64,000 bases of DNA, taken from contig JBOZIK010000001.1 of the NCBI GenBank assembly GCA_051453625.1, forward strand, positions 104,204,246 to 104,268,245. Reading direction: 5' to 3'. Origin of the DNA: Welwitschia mirabilis. Taxonomy: Eukaryota > Gnetophyta > Gnetopsida > Welwitschiales. Below, piece by piece: positions 1-12,939 of the stretch (the stretch's first letter is position 1; each line of letters starts with the position of its first letter). The notes under the pieces were generated by a model. It made no database searches and had not been told where the DNA came from. It was given only the letters and a program-made list of their open reading frames with translations. Made by a program: the position numbers and the translations under genes.

Positions 1-124
1 TATGCTGGTTATAATTCTATGATAACTTCATAGTTGATCTAGATCATGAGGGTAACCTTTATTAAGATGGATATTGTTAGTTTAGATTTGCATTTATTTC
101 ATATTTCATAATTACATATTTGCA
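1..124 (+). repeat. Element C 5' LTR, left fragment
   Basis: This is homologous to 35027-35150 in the 3' LTR of C, with shared words such as ttagatttgcatttatttca. It corresponds to the later half of the LTR; the beginning lies left of the window. The homology stops at the start of the solo LTR and resumes at 2475. Confidence 0.75.
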
Positions 125-2466
125 TGTCTAGAATTTTAAGGTCCACAGATTAGCTTAAAAACTAAATTAAAATAAATTTTAAGTCTATAGGATAATTTGG
201 TTATCGTACTTATATTCTAGAAAATTTTATGCTTAAAAGTTATTTGTATTATATTAAGCTATAATATTATTTTATTGTTGTAATCCTTGGTAATTATGAT
301 CTTGAATGACAAGTTAGTGGTTTTGATAGTAGATAAATTAATATATTGCATTAATATTATTTTTAGTTATAAAATTTATGCATCATATTTTATTTTGAAA
401 TATTCAACTGATATAGATATTATGTTTTTAAGGTGCTGTTATATTAAATTGTACTTTGAGTACCTTTTAAAAACTAAAACATTACTTTATAATCTTCAAG
501 AATGTTCTTGTAGTGGTGATGATATTATTTACTTTTATTATTGTTGCACCTTCCTAGAATTTATGCATGATTAAATGTTAATTATGGAGGCTTATTATTT
601 TCTTCATTATTATAATTAAATTTGATAGATTAGAAAGAATTTTCTTTTAAACATTATTAAAGCCCCCAATGGCTAGGCAAGCCTTTATGAGATGTTATGA
701 AACTCTCACTATTATCATTATCTCATGATATTTCCTTCAATATCCTTGAGTCCTTTTACTTTACTCATGTTCTCTCATTATAAACAGAGTTCTCCTTCCC
801 TCAAGTCTAGTTTATTCTCTGAAAAGGTTTTACCTTTGAATCTTAGAGCTTAGGAAGTCTAGGAGCTTTAGAAACCTAAAAGATTTTTAAAGTTCTTGAA
901 CATCATGATTTGATATGGGTATGGTTCTATTCCTTCTTGGTTCCTTGTTGGTCCATTTTTTATGCATTCCATTATTGTGTTTTTTGTCTATTTTCTTGTG
1001 AATAAAATATAAACATATGCGATGCTTGATAACTAAGTAGAATCAATTCTTGATCCAAGTCTTAACTCCTACCATTTTCTATACTCAATGTCTTGATAAT
1101 ATAAACTTAATTTGTTCTTGATGTAAGTTGATATTTCATGGTTATATCTTTATCATACTTTTCTTAACATTATGTTTTCTTGTAAACTTATGGTTATGTT
1201 ATTCTACATATTGTTGAATGAGGTAGTGGAAGATGAGAATTTCATACATCATCAAATGAGGCAATGGGGATAATAAATTGACCATAGATCATCAAATGAA
1301 GTAGTGGGATTCACAGATCGACAAATGAGGTAGTGAAGTAAATGAAATGGGAAATATATATCACCAAATAAGGGAGTGAATCAAGTAAGCTATGAAAAAA
1401 GTTATATGAGAACCATAGATTACTGAATGGAAGAGTAAGCTTCACAGATCACTAAATGAGGTAGAGGACTTCACAAATCACCAAATGAGATAGTGAAGTG
1501 ATTGAAATATGAGAAAGTTTATTCTCTTTCCATAACCATAAGATCATTGTTCTTGTAATGTAACTTGTTTTTAAAGTTCTCACTTTTGTCCTTTCCATCT
1601 TGACATTTGAAAAATTCTTATATTGCCTTTCCTTGTCTAGACCATATTGGAAGTTATGAGATTTTCATAGTTCTCATATCATATTCCTTATATGATAGGT
1701 GGAAAATATGGAGGATGATTATTAAAGTGAAATAAATATGTAAAGTATTATTATCCTAGTTTTATTGGAAAATTATGCATAATAAACTTGTATTTCCTTC
1801 ATAAATCATGAAATTTTTAGAGTTTTGTATGACTATGATTTGAAGGCACTATATACCCTTCTTGAATAATATCTCATTGGATGTGCATTGATAGTTAAAC
1901 TTTATTTTTATTATGTGTATCCCTTACAACTTATCAAATTTCTCAGTCTTGATACATTGAGCATTGTATAGTGGGTATTTTTTCTTCAAATATATTGTTG
2001 CAATGAAATATGAAATTGATTACTTATTCCTTTATGCATATCTTAAGGATTATATTGATAACTTGAGCTCTTTAGTAATGTAATTACCTTAAGCATATAT
2101 TGAATATTAACTCATAAATATCTTTTCTTGAGTTATTTCCTAATAAAATATGGAGTTAGATAATTTATTTTTATGCATCATTGCAATATTTCCTTGAGAA
2201 TTTATACTCTAATTATGAGTATTAATTTGAAAGTTATTCCTTTAATTATAGTATTAATGTCCATTTATTATTACTTAAATGCTATCATAAATAAAATTTA
2301 TTAAAGGACATTAATGCTAAGGGTCCTTACATGCTAAATTTTCTATTAAATTTATGGATTATTTCATATTAATGCATCTAATAGAGGGGAAGGATGAGTA
2401 TTTAACCATTTGATATCAGAGCATCAATTTTAAAGATTTTTAACTATAGAAATTTTGGAGTCTTAT
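122..2466 (+). repeat. Solo LTR of family A inside the C 5' LTR
   Basis: About 2.3 kb with a plausible TG start at 125. It is flanked on both sides by acatattt (114-121 and 2467-2474). It is homologous to the LTR at 31435-33440 through most of its length, and both carry a run of degenerate units of the form atcaccaaatgaggtagtga (about 1215-1500 here). It splits an LTR that is contiguous at 35027-35522, which supports insertion. A motif resembling the plant PBS core (tgatatcagagc, near 2411) lies about 55 bp before the right end. Homology to the second copy continues past this motif, so I take it as inside the repeat rather than as the LTR border. It could instead be an LTR plus a short leader. 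Confidence 0.65.
1215..1500 (+). repeat. Degenerate short tandem units in LTR A
   Basis: Imperfect repeats with the consensus agatcaccaaatgaggtagt recur about every 35-60 bp (for example near 1285, 1315, 1445 and 1475). The same array is seen at about 32300-32560 in the second LTR of the family. Confidence 0.7.
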
Positions 2467-2474
2467 ACATATTT

Positions 2475-2842
2475 TTTTGGATGTATCTTATAGCTTATGT
2501 TGATTAAGGTTAAGTAATGATTTCCCTAATTGATCTAAGTTATAAGGACCAATTTTAGTAATAAGAATATTGGTAGTCAAATAGATTCTTCATTCATTAC
2601 ATTTGCATTTCATCATCATTCATCCTTGCATTGCATTTGCATTGTTTCTTATTTTTATTTACAAAAAGAAAAAAGATTAAAACTACTTGTTAAAATCAAT
2701 TTTCTAACTTCTAGAAATGCCTTTAGTGGATTACGACTTTCAAGTTGATTCATGTCTATACTAATGTGCATTTTTCTATAAGTATTATGATTTACAAGAT
2801 CTACTTAAGGACATAAAGATTGCATAAATTTACACTGCAACA
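2475..2842 (+). repeat. Element C 5' LTR, right fragment
   Basis: Matches 35153-35522 over almost its whole length, including the run of tgcatttgcatt words near 2620-2645. It ends in gcaaca at 2842, matching the CA end seen in the related element D. The PBS-like site follows directly. Confidence 0.75.
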
Positions 2843-2843
2843 C

Positions 2844-2863
2844 TTTGATGTTATTTCTGGGGA
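2844..2863 (+). other. Primer-binding site of element C (tRNA-Asp type), decayed
   Basis: The sequence tttgatgttatttctgggga aligns without gaps to the PBS typical of plant Athila/Tat gypsy elements, TTTGGCGCCGTTGCCGGGGA (from my knowledge of the family). Seven positions differ, six of them by C-to-T or G-to-A. It begins two bases after the LTR end, as a PBS should. Confidence 0.7.
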
Positions 2864-3012
2864 AGGCCACAAAGAGATAGAGGATTATCACTATTCACAT
2901 AATCATCTCATACTTTGGTTTAAGTTATTTATTTGAAATAGTATTACATTTCTGTTTTAGTTTCTTTAGGTTTATACTTTGACAATTTTTAATTTTAGTA
3001 GCATTAATAACC

Positions 3013-3275
3013 CTTATCATCTTATCTATTGTCCTCATGGCTTGATGAATGACAGTCTATATTTTACATCTTTTTTTGACTTTGGCAATAAAATTTTCTA
3101 ATTTTTGGTAGTGTAATAATGAGTACATTAACCTCACTATCATCTAGATGATGAGATGAATGACTATTTATAGTTTACTTCTATTTCTGATTTTTCACAA
3201 TTATTTTTTACCATTTTTTGGAAAATGAGCATTCTTCATCCTTCATATCATTCAGATGACATCTAAGATGAAATT
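3013..3275 (+). repeat. Three self-complementary modules, about 110 bp apart
   Basis: Hairpin-forming units at about 3013-3056, 3131-3168 and 3236-3275. Each has a left arm like tcatc-c-t, a central palindrome like catctagatg (perfect at 3141-3150) and a right arm like gatga-tgac. They lie in the untranslated leader between the PBS and the gag-like frame. The same module recurs in the C 3' LTR and throughout element D. Confidence 0.7.
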
Positions 3276-3719
3276 TGCATGCATCTTCTAAGTAGTTAAG
3301 GATTCAAATAATTTGGTGAAAACATGAAATATCAAAGGGAATAGAGCTTGATATTTACTTTGTACTTATCTTCCTTACCATCTTAATTAAAGTTCTCTCC
3401 TTTTATTCTTCTTACTTATTTAATGAATAGTGATAAAAGAACCCTTGAAGAAATTCTTTTTAAAAGAAGGATAAAATTGAGAAACTCTAAGAAAAATGAT
3501 AAGAAGACACTTTGAGAAATTTCTGTAGAAAGAGGGAGGATAATGCAAAATAATGTTGAGAGTAGAAACTAGACCGGTTCCTCTTTTCAAAATTCTTATT
3601 TTTTTCCTTCTTAACCTCATACAGAAATGAAATAAAAAATTTTCAATAGTTTAGGGATTCAAATCCATTTAGAAAAATATCCTAAATTATTTAGTTAATT
3701 TCAACCATCTCCCATGCAT

Positions 3720-4480
3720 TACTCTTAAGAAAATCCACCTTCTATGATCTGCTATAAGGAAGAAAATGATCCAATGAAAGAAATGATTGATGAAATGACA
3801 AAGAGGAAAGATAATACCACTAAGAGTCTAGAAAATCTAGTGGAGATCCTTTAATAATAACTATTACAAAATTAAGGTCTTTTTAAAACATAGCATCCTC
3901 AAATCTATTTTACACCATCATAACTTAAGGAAATTGAGGAGAACTTAGGAACAAGTAAAAATGATTCTTACTTTCAAATAGAAGATGATATTTTAAATCA
4001 AAATTTAACATCCCACTCATTAGGAGATAATTAAAGGGGAAACAATAATGATTCAACTTAATTTTTAATAATAAAGATGAGGATGATTATTTAGTAGATG
4101 ATGATAGTGAAGTATTAAATTATATCTTTGCCATTCATTTACTGCTAGAGAATCTAAATGAGAAATCCATTCATGAAGAATCTGAAAAATTTTCTATCTG
4201 TGACACATATAATACTTACATTTCTCTTGGTGGTCTTTTTGATAAATTCAACAACTTGGAGAATAAAAGCAATACTCAACAACAAAAGGAATATGTAGTT
4301 AAAACCAATTATGAAGAAAGTGAAGAAATAATTCAGAAAGGAATGATGAAGACAACCATGAAGAAAATGAATACAATGAAGAACCCATAGATATTCTTTA
4401 AAACTTCATAGAGAATAGACTTGTTCATTCTATTCATGCTTCTTATCTCTTTCACTTGCACTTTCATATGCAACTCCAAA
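3720..4480 (+). pseudogene. Gag-like protein relic of element C
   Basis: A hydrophilic, Lys/Glu/Asn-rich frame can be followed with stops and shifts. Around 3758-3850 it reads YKEENDPMKEMIDEMTK and then SLENLVEIL. Near 3930-4030 it reads EIEENLGTSKNDSYFQIEDD, and near 4190-4330 FSICDTYNTYISLGGLFDKF followed by QQQKEYV. The minus-strand element D encodes a parallel protein in the same order (NNPMK, TNKLIEILV, LKENENNLEMNVYDSCF, PLYHLSNDLFKEF, DPQQNKQEK). This shows a shared ancestral coding region rather than chance. Gypsy Gag is the likeliest identity by position after the PBS; no zinc knuckle is visible. It is truncated by the N gap at 4498. Confidence 0.5.
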
Positions 4481-4497
4481 TCATATTCATCCTTCTA

Positions 4498-5359
4498 NNN
4501 NNNNNNNNNNNNNNNNNNNNNNNNNNNNNNNNNNNNNNNNNNNNNNNNNNNNNNNNNNNNNNNNNNNNNNNNNNNNNNNNNNNNNNNNNNNNNNNNNNNN
4601 NNNNNNNNNNNNNNNNNNNNNNNNNNNNNNNNNNNNNNNNNNNNNNNNNNNNNNNNNNNNNNNNNNNNNNNNNNNNNNNNNNNNNNNNNNNNNNNNNNNN
4701 NNNNNNNNNNNNNNNNNNNNNNNNNNNNNNNNNNNNNNNNNNNNNNNNNNNNNNNNNNNNNNNNNNNNNNNNNNNNNNNNNNNNNNNNNNNNNNNNNNNN
4801 NNNNNNNNNNNNNNNNNNNNNNNNNNNNNNNNNNNNNNNNNNNNNNNNNNNNNNNNNNNNNNNNNNNNNNNNNNNNNNNNNNNNNNNNNNNNNNNNNNNN
4901 NNNNNNNNNNNNNNNNNNNNNNNNNNNNNNNNNNNNNNNNNNNNNNNNNNNNNNNNNNNNNNNNNNNNNNNNNNNNNNNNNNNNNNNNNNNNNNNNNNNN
5001 NNNNNNNNNNNNNNNNNNNNNNNNNNNNNNNNNNNNNNNNNNNNNNNNNNNNNNNNNNNNNNNNNNNNNNNNNNNNNNNNNNNNNNNNNNNNNNNNNNNN
5101 NNNNNNNNNNNNNNNNNNNNNNNNNNNNNNNNNNNNNNNNNNNNNNNNNNNNNNNNNNNNNNNNNNNNNNNNNNNNNNNNNNNNNNNNNNNNNNNNNNNN
5201 NNNNNNNNNNNNNNNNNNNNNNNNNNNNNNNNNNNNNNNNNNNNNNNNNNNNNNNNNNNNNNNNNNNNNNNNNNNNNNNNNNNNNNNNNNNNNNNNNNNN
5301 NNNNNNNNNNNNNNNNNNNNNNNNNNNNNNNNNNNNNNNNNNNNNNNNNNNNNNNNNNN
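4498..5359. other. Sequence gap (862 N)
   Basis: A run of N of non-round length, so probably a size-estimated gap. It interrupts the coding relic of element C. All long frames crossing it are artefacts. Confidence 0.99.
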
Positions 5360-6468
5360 TGATAACATTTCTCCATCTTTTCCATTTAAATCTTTATGTA
5401 GTTTTCAAAGCCATATTTCTTTCCTTGACTTTCATGAAACTCATACTTTTGAAGTGTCTATTCCTACTATTCCTCAATATCTTTATTTTAAAACTCCATG
5501 TGATATACAAAGTAGAGTTTTTCCCTTTTATACCAGGTTCACTTTACCTTGTGTTTTTAATAATTACTATTTTCAAAAATATGACTTATGATATCTTAGA
5601 ATTTTAAATTAGAGTAAATATTATCTTCTTGATTATAATTTATACCTAGAATTCAATCTTAAGAAGTTTTTCAATCTTATCAAAAATTCTAAAAATCCCT
5701 TAAAAACTTCTTTGATCCACACCTTGGGTAGTACCTTGAATTAATTATATAATGATACTCATGATTTATGATGTTTCAATAAAAAGTTATTTACCAATGT
5801 AATTTATCACTTTTTTATCTATTATTTGATATTTGAAATTTGTGCTATAAAATTTTTATCATTTTATCTATTTTCCTCCAATTTATTTTACTCTAAAATT
5901 ATTTTATACCTTTTATGTTCTATCAATTGGTTTCTATTTGGTTTGGCCCTTATTTTTCTAAAAATTATAATACTCAAGTGCATCTTTGATACAACTAGTT
6001 AAACATTGTAATGAATAGGTCCTTACTTTTTAGGAAAAACACATCTTAAATGGCTTATTTAAAATCTCCAAATTAAATACTTTATAAATTCAAAAGTTAA
6101 ATGATAAAAGGTTTAAAATAATTGATATACCTATTGATCAAATCTTGAACATGATAGAAGCACTTGTTTTGGATTTTCCTCCTATCATTATCTAAATTCT
6201 TCCTTGGCAAATTCTTTTGGTAAACATCATGTTATCACTTGAACATCTTTCGCTTGAGTAATGTTTTATGCTATAAAGTTATCATAAATAATATATCTTT
6301 TACTTAAGCATTTCAAAGTGATAAGATTGGATTCACATAATCTTAAGACTCTAGTATGTCTATAAATTTTATTTAGAAGGAATATGTCTTAATTCTTTTG
6401 TTCTCTCCCAATAATACAAGTCTTTAATTATTTGGGTGTTCTTCCTTGTTTGTCATATTATTACTTCA
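5360..6468 (+). mobile_element. Element C interior, second coding relic and noncoding tail
   Basis: After the gap a frame reads through about 5361-5589 with hydrophobic and aromatic residues (DNISPSFPFKSLCSFQSHIS, then FYTRFTLPCVF). It continues, with stops, to about 6000. I do not recognise a domain. It probably belongs to the same polyprotein as the gag-like relic. The last 60 bases before 6468 align with the minus strand of element D near 43420-43480, placing this in the interior of C. No other feature is seen. Confidence 0.4.
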
Positions 6469-6810
6469 CACTATAAGAAATATAGGCTAAAATTCCTTAA
6501 AAGGCAATAAAAAATGCCTTAAAGGCTTTTAAGACGTTTCTTTACAAAATGCTTTAAAAAGGATTACCTTAAAAGCCCACAATCTTTTAAGGCATTTCTA
6601 AGGCATTTCAATACAAACATCTTAAATATCTTGTAAGGTGTTTGAATAGAAACACCTTAAAATATCTTTTAAGGCATTTGTTTTATAAAATGCTATAAAA
6701 GCTTTTAGCCCTTTTTGAGGTTTTTTATTTGATAAAATCATTAAAAGAATTTTGTGGAATTTTACAAAACAAATGCCTCAAAAGCTATAACTTTGTTTAA
6801 AAAAAATATG
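6469..6810 (+). repeat. Left CACTA terminus with subterminal repeats
   Basis: After the CACTATAAGAAA end there are about ten direct and inverted copies of a short word (aaggcattt, atgcctta, caccttaaa) within 340 bp. Such arrays are the transposase-binding subterminal regions of CACTA elements. Confidence 0.8.
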
Positions 6811-9800
6811 CTACATAATGGTAAAAAATGTAACCTTCAAAATTGATAATCTGTAAGCAAAATGGTTGTAATGAACTATGGAAATTGTTTTTTCAGGTAA
6901 GCAAAAGCTAACATTTCTAATATCTATGGTATAATTGAGTGTTATATACAAGTAAAAATTCCTACTAAAGCATTATAGCACTCTTAAACTAGTTCTCAGT
7001 TTTTTAAAAGGGTTTTAAATATTTTTGACATTAACATGGAACATGAAAAAACAATTATAATTAACTATAATTAAGTAGTTAACTTAAGATTTAGCTAGGT
7101 CTCACAACCATCATTTATAATTAATGAGTATAAACATGGAAATATAGTTAGAGAGATATTAATAGATCTAAAAATAAGCATGAAATTTATATTAAAGATA
7201 TAGACTTTTATTTAAATAAGAAGTAGATGGAATCAAAACCCCTAAATCATCACCTAAAAAACAAGCACACTCAGTGGAAATGAAGATAGCTTACCTAACA
7301 AGGATGCATCATGTCTCTTGTTTTCATTATTGCAAAGTCATCCCATTCATCTTTGGATGCCTTCTAGAGGATCCTAGCTGGTAATCAACATGTATTTAGA
7401 AATAAAAAAGGATAATGTTTATTGAGGCTATAAACTATATAAATTAGCATTAATATAAGGTATAGGATTGAGCCCAAATTTGAATTTAACTGATTGGAAG
7501 GAAGCCCCTAGTATCAGGGATTTCCATGAACCATAGAAGCTACAATGAGCTAGCACGTAGATTTGTAAGCCTGAAGGACTATGCACTATTAATTTTAAGA
7601 TGCACTTTATTTGTGACAGGGTATTACAAGCTCAATCACTAGAAGATGAAGCACAATCTTAAGGAAGAACTTCCAAAAGAGGTACCTTATTTCAATGGAG
7701 ATNNNNNNNNNNNNNNNNNNNNNNNNNNNNNNNNNNNNNNNNNNNNNNNNNNNNNNNNNNNNNNNNNNNNNNNNNNNNNNNNNNNNNNNNNNNNNNNNNN
7801 NNGAAGAACTTCCAAAAGAGGTACCTTCTTTCAATGGAGATATTCAAGATTCATTCTCTGTTATTTTCATGAATCAAGTAAATGAAGAATTAGTTCAAAG
7901 TGGGCATAAGGGCATTTATGGTAAAACTAATAAGGTTCCAATAACAAAGGAAATAATTAAGCAGATAATGGACTATATAAAAATGCTTCAGTTTTGTGCA
8001 TGACAACTTTTACAAAGATAAGGATTGTAAATATAAGTGAACTAGATGTTTACAATGTTTAGGAATATTAATGAGATAAGGATTGTAAATTTAATAAATT
8101 AAAATAATAACAAAAAATCAAATTTAAATTAAAACATTCTTAAGAAAAAATATATAATTAAAACATCTATAAATTTTCTAAAATCACATTTATTACTAGG
8201 AATAAAGCTTAATAGCTTCTAAGGAGTTAGTGCATAATAGTTAAACTCCTCTAAGGCATCCTTAATAGACTGAACTAAATCCATAATCAAATTTAGCATT
8301 ATTAGATTGCCTTCATAGTTTTTTCTTTCTAAATTCTTTCTAATTTCCTGTTACCATCCAAAAGCAAAACATGATAATTAAAAAACTTTAGCAAATAATT
8401 TTCATTACCAAATTATGACATGAACAATTAACATAGGGAATTTCCATAAATATGGTAGGACATTAACATAAGAAAATAAACACAACAAGCCTAATACAAA
8501 ACAGAAATGAAAAAAAAAAGAAAAATGTCTAGATTATTTTTGTTTACAGACATACCATATTCCACTTTAATATTTATGAAGATCTCCATAAGCTTACATA
8601 TCATTTGAATTATTGCAATGTTGTTTAATATATCTTTAAAGAAATGTTGTGGCCATTACTTAAAAATGATTTCTATGTTATAAGTCAAATCGTCAAACAT
8701 TTAAAACTATCAGAGAAAAATTTGGAACCAATAGATAGGATAAACACATAATTATTCTACCTGTGTAAAGTATACATACTTGAGGTGACCATCTATAGGT
8801 TGAGAAGCATGAATTATCTTAGCCTCATGTGAATCCCTCAAGGCCTATTGCAAAACATAAAGCATCATTGCACATAATGTCAAGCAAGAACTTATCACTT
8901 AAATTCTTTTTTATAAGAAAATCAATCACATTATACATACTTATTAATTTAGAAAATGGTAAAGCATAATAACTTTCTACTTTTAAATATCTCTTGTATC
9001 ATGCTTAATTGCAGAAGTAATAAGGTATCTGTTCAAAGTAAAATGAAAGCTAAAAGATGGAGAGACATCAATATTTAATCTTTTATAAACAAATGAATAT
9101 CAAACACTTTTACAAAGTCTAATGGATATACAAAACTACAAAAGTTGAGGAGCATGAAAGCTCCTCCTTTCACAGGGCTTCTTCTATTTTATTTGTGCAA
9201 AACAAATGTAAAATGATGATCATAGTTGCTAAAATGTTTTGCATCTTTTGCATTTAAAGTATGAATAGTCTAATAAAGTAATCTCTTTAGCTTCTTAAAT
9301 GCTAATTAGTCCACAACTTAGGAGAGCTAAAACTGAATGAACACTTGCCTATCCATCCCAGACAGATAACCCTTGCAAATGTTCTACTATTTTCTTTCAT
9401 TTTATATCCCTTTGGTTTAAGTTCTTATCCCTCTTTTTTTGGCCTTCTTGCCCCTATTCTCTTGTAAGAACTCATGTTATTCTTTATCTCAGTCAACATG
9501 GCTTTATCATTATGTCTCTAATTAAAACTTTATTGTTAATGTAGATTTACTACTAATGATGGTAAGTGGTTAACTAAAACAATGCAAGCCTGTCTTTGAA
9601 TTCAAGTGTTCAACTATTTATTTTTCTTTTTAGTAGGAAAGAAATAAGTGTTGTAGACAACTATTGGTAGGATTATGCTTAAATAGGATTTTCATTAATA
9701 GGCCAACTTGAAATTCCATAATGACTAGATGGTGCAAAACCAGAAATCCATCCGATATCCATCTGAGGTATCACTAGAAGAGATTAAAAAGGATTGTTCA

Positions 9801-10306
9801 CTAGGTAAGGAGAAGAAAACATATCATTTTTCAGTGTCTATGATGGTTGGCCAAACAAGCTCTACACAAAAGCTAGAGTTAACATAACCTAGATACCTTA
9901 AGTGTTTGACCTTTACATCTTTGTTGTTTTCATCTTTACAAATATATATCTACAGTGCTATGTTGTTTTCATCTTTTATATCTCTGTGGTGGTTCATCTT
10001 TCTTATGTCCTACATTTTCCTAACTTCCTCTTTCATCATTGAGTCATGGGCTAATCAGTCTAGGTCTCAAATGTGCATGTTAATCTTCTTAATCATCATA
10101 GTCACATTATTTATTATGACAGTAGCACATGAACATGAGACTTATGTGAGGTTATTATCTAAGTGGCTTCATGATATGGAGTTATGACCACATCATGCTA
10201 GAAAATAACATAGTTAAACCATGATTTTCTCTACCTTAGAGGATTCATTACTATTTTCATTTTCTACTAAATAAGCTATTAAGCCGATTATCAACTACTT
10301 ATTAAA
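6811..10306. other. CACTA interior, left part: no recognisable gene
   Basis: AT-rich sequence with scattered short frames. One frame at about 7646-8003 is split by a 100-N gap and reads EELPKEVPSFNGDIQDSFSV after it. It ends at 8003 and has no motif I recognise. A 93-codon hydrophobic frame at 9906-10187 looks like chance in T-rich DNA. Confidence 0.5.
7664..7841. other. 100-N gap flanked by a 39-bp direct repeat
   Basis: Bases 7664-7702 and 7803-7841 are the same 39-mer with one mismatch (ttat versus ttct). The gap 7703-7802 is exactly 100 N, the usual placeholder for unknown size. Either a tandem repeat collapsed at the join or two contig ends overlap without being merged. Confidence 0.9.
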
Positions 10307-11059
10307 GCATCTTATTTGTACTTGAAAACTCCATGTCCATGGATTTTTACAGATGTTGTAGTGTATCCAACTTGAATTCCAACTTTTTTACTAAAGGAAG
10401 GATCTATTATGCCTTTCTAATTCTCTTTTTAACTTCTTGTTGAAACTCATGTTGCAGACAAGCAAGACTGCTAGCTACTATCTAGACTACTAGTTATTTT
10501 AGAAAAGCTAAGAAATGTGACTGAGAAACATTAATAATTTTAGCAATGCACTAGAAGGCTTACTATAGATAGGCCATTGATTGCTTTTAAAGTTCTTACA
10601 GATACATCTCAAGCACTAGGTCATAGGTCTAGAGAACTGTGTACTTTATTCTTTCTAAACTAGTCAATTATGCCTTACATGATTATAATACTATGGCTTT
10701 TATTTTATCACCACCGAAGGTTTCTGTACTATCAATGGCTCCTGTACTAATATTCTCCCTAGTCTCATCATTTGATCCCCCTATAAGCTTTCTTAAATCA
10801 CTACACATCTCCTCCCTGATGAGTTAAACACACTTGCTAAAAACAAGAATTAAAGGATGCACTGGAAAAATGGAGGAGGTAATTTAGACTACTTGTATAC
10901 AACCATCTAAGCCTGCTTATGTATAACCATCCTTACATGATGGTGGAAATGTTGGTTATGTGGAAGGAAAGAACAGATCATATTGTTCAAATCTCAAAAA
11001 CTATTGGTTTATAATGAAGGAAGTAGAAAACAAAAGAATCCATAAATTTGGATAGTTCT

Positions 11060-11365
11060 AATTGCAAATAAAATATAGTCTATTGAATATTTTAACAAGC
11101 GAGGATTCAAAGTATATGTGACATTTATTCCTAAAGCTTTAGATAGTCTAACAAATCAAGAATATTACAATAAATTTATATCAACATTAGCTAAAGAATC
11201 TAAGATGTTTGAAGATCATATGCAACATAAAAAACCTCCCCATTCTTTATTTGCAGGAGTATTAAGTTGAAAAATACATTATGTCATGTCATCTAATTTC
11301 TTATAAGATTTTAGCCCATTTTATAATCAAAAAATTCAAGAAAATAATGGAGAATATAGATAAGC
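11060..11365 (+). pseudogene. Broken copy of the 107-aa frame
   Basis: Homologue of 14198-14521. It has lost one T in the run near 11080, which shifts the start, and has in-frame stops at about 11270 and 11308. Readable parts are EYFNKRGFKVYVTFIPKALD and STLAKESK. Relative to the other copy many changes alter amino acids, so neither copy seems to have been under strong constraint after duplication. Confidence 0.6.
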
Positions 11366-12939
11366 ATATATTAAATATTCATAAATTCTTTAATGTAATA
11401 AGCAATAGTAATTTAGATTAAACCATTTCCATATTTCATATGACTTAGCATCTAAATTTCATTTAACTCAAGCTAAAAAATAATGTTAAACATAAATAAA
11501 ACACTAAGAAATTAAATGTTAAAGATAAAATACTATATAATATCAAGGGATGCAAATAGATGACCAATAGATTTATTTACTAAAAATGCTTTTGATATTT
11601 ATTTGCAAATTTTAATAAATGTGACATGATGCAAAATTAGGCTACTAATCAACTAGATATAAATGTTTAGTAAAAGGCTTCATGTTTGAAATTATTCTTC
11701 CTTATTCAAGTAATCTATCTATGATGTATAGTTTTACTATAATTATAGTTTATCATCTTAGTAATTCCTTTAGTTTTAAGAATGCTTATATAACTTATTT
11801 TAGTAAAAACAACTTGGGTAAGTATTCAATGTTAAAAGTGATTCTATCAAGTTGTAGTCATGATAGTCTTAAAATATGTAACTGATCATGTTTTTAGTGT
11901 TCAAGACACTATAAATATATGTGAGGTGGGGATCGTACTTAAGGCATTTCACATATTGGTCCATAGCTAGAGGTTACTTAACAACTCATCACCTCTTTAA
12001 ACTTAGTTTTCTACATTATGCTATTTGATGAGATAACCAAATAACCAAATAGTGATTTTATAGGGTCAAAAAAATTTGGTTTCTTTTATCTATTAAATTT
12101 ACCGATTAGTATTAGTATATTTAATGTTATTTACCTTTCAACCATTATATGACATAACATTAAGCAAAAAATGAATGGCATGTTTTTTTGTGCTATAGAA
12201 AAGATGTGCACATCTATCATTTCCATCTATCATAAGTTCATAACTGTAGTCTATTATTCAATTTAGTGGTATTAGTATTTCTGTTCAAAAATCTTCTTAG
12301 AAACATTTTCTTATATTTTCAAGATAATGTAAAGCATAGTTTCATATCTTATTTGTCTAGCTTATCATTGAATTAAAGTTTCTTCATCAATAACTTTGAA
12401 AGAAAACCACATAGGTGTAAATGTTTGATGTTTTGAAATGTATTGAAATGAATGATAATTAATTCAATAAGTTTATCTTACATTTGAGTAGGGCAAAAAA
12501 AACTTCATAATTTCAAACCATTAAAGCGCACAGAAGAAGGCAACACAGATGGAAGCATGTCAAATTTTTTTCCAAGTGGAATATGAAAATACATAGGCAT
12601 TTTCTTTTAATAGGTGTGCATGACTTTTATATGGCAGTACATCCTGAGTTCTGAAGCATCCTACTTGCCAGCAAAGCATTTATCTTTCCCTTCTCTATCA
12701 TAGCATGTTTGTAGTTTGGTTGTGAAACTATGTTCAAGAACAAAAGGAATAAATAGTACATTTATTTTTTTTGCTCTGAGAGCTTAAATAATTATAGCAA
12801 TGTCATTTTGTTTCTTTGATAATGACAATATTCTGATATGGTTAATGGTTTTTTTATTTCATCAATGGCTTCATTTCATATCTATCAATTTCAGATGCTT
12901 TAATCATAGTGTATCTTTCCTCCTATGAGTTCACTTATC

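Noticed and set aside
287-574. 95-codon frame at the start of the window
   Set aside because: Lies entirely within the family-A LTR; its homologous stretch in the second LTR is not open.
3013-3275. CRISPR-like array or tRNA cluster as explanation of spaced palindromes
   Set aside because: Units are diverged hairpins within a plant LTR element, with no cas genes, no conserved direct repeats and no tRNA arms.
4421-5607. Open frames of 290-380 codons crossing 4498-5359, and similar ones at 27356-28229, 51062-51661 and 61383-62595
   Set aside because: They are open only because N runs contain no stop codons; the real sequence on each side is short or low-complexity.
9906-10187. 93-codon hydrophobic frame that looks like a membrane protein
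   Set aside because: T-rich DNA yields Phe/Leu/Ile-rich frames by chance; no homologue, no repeat copy and no coding context.
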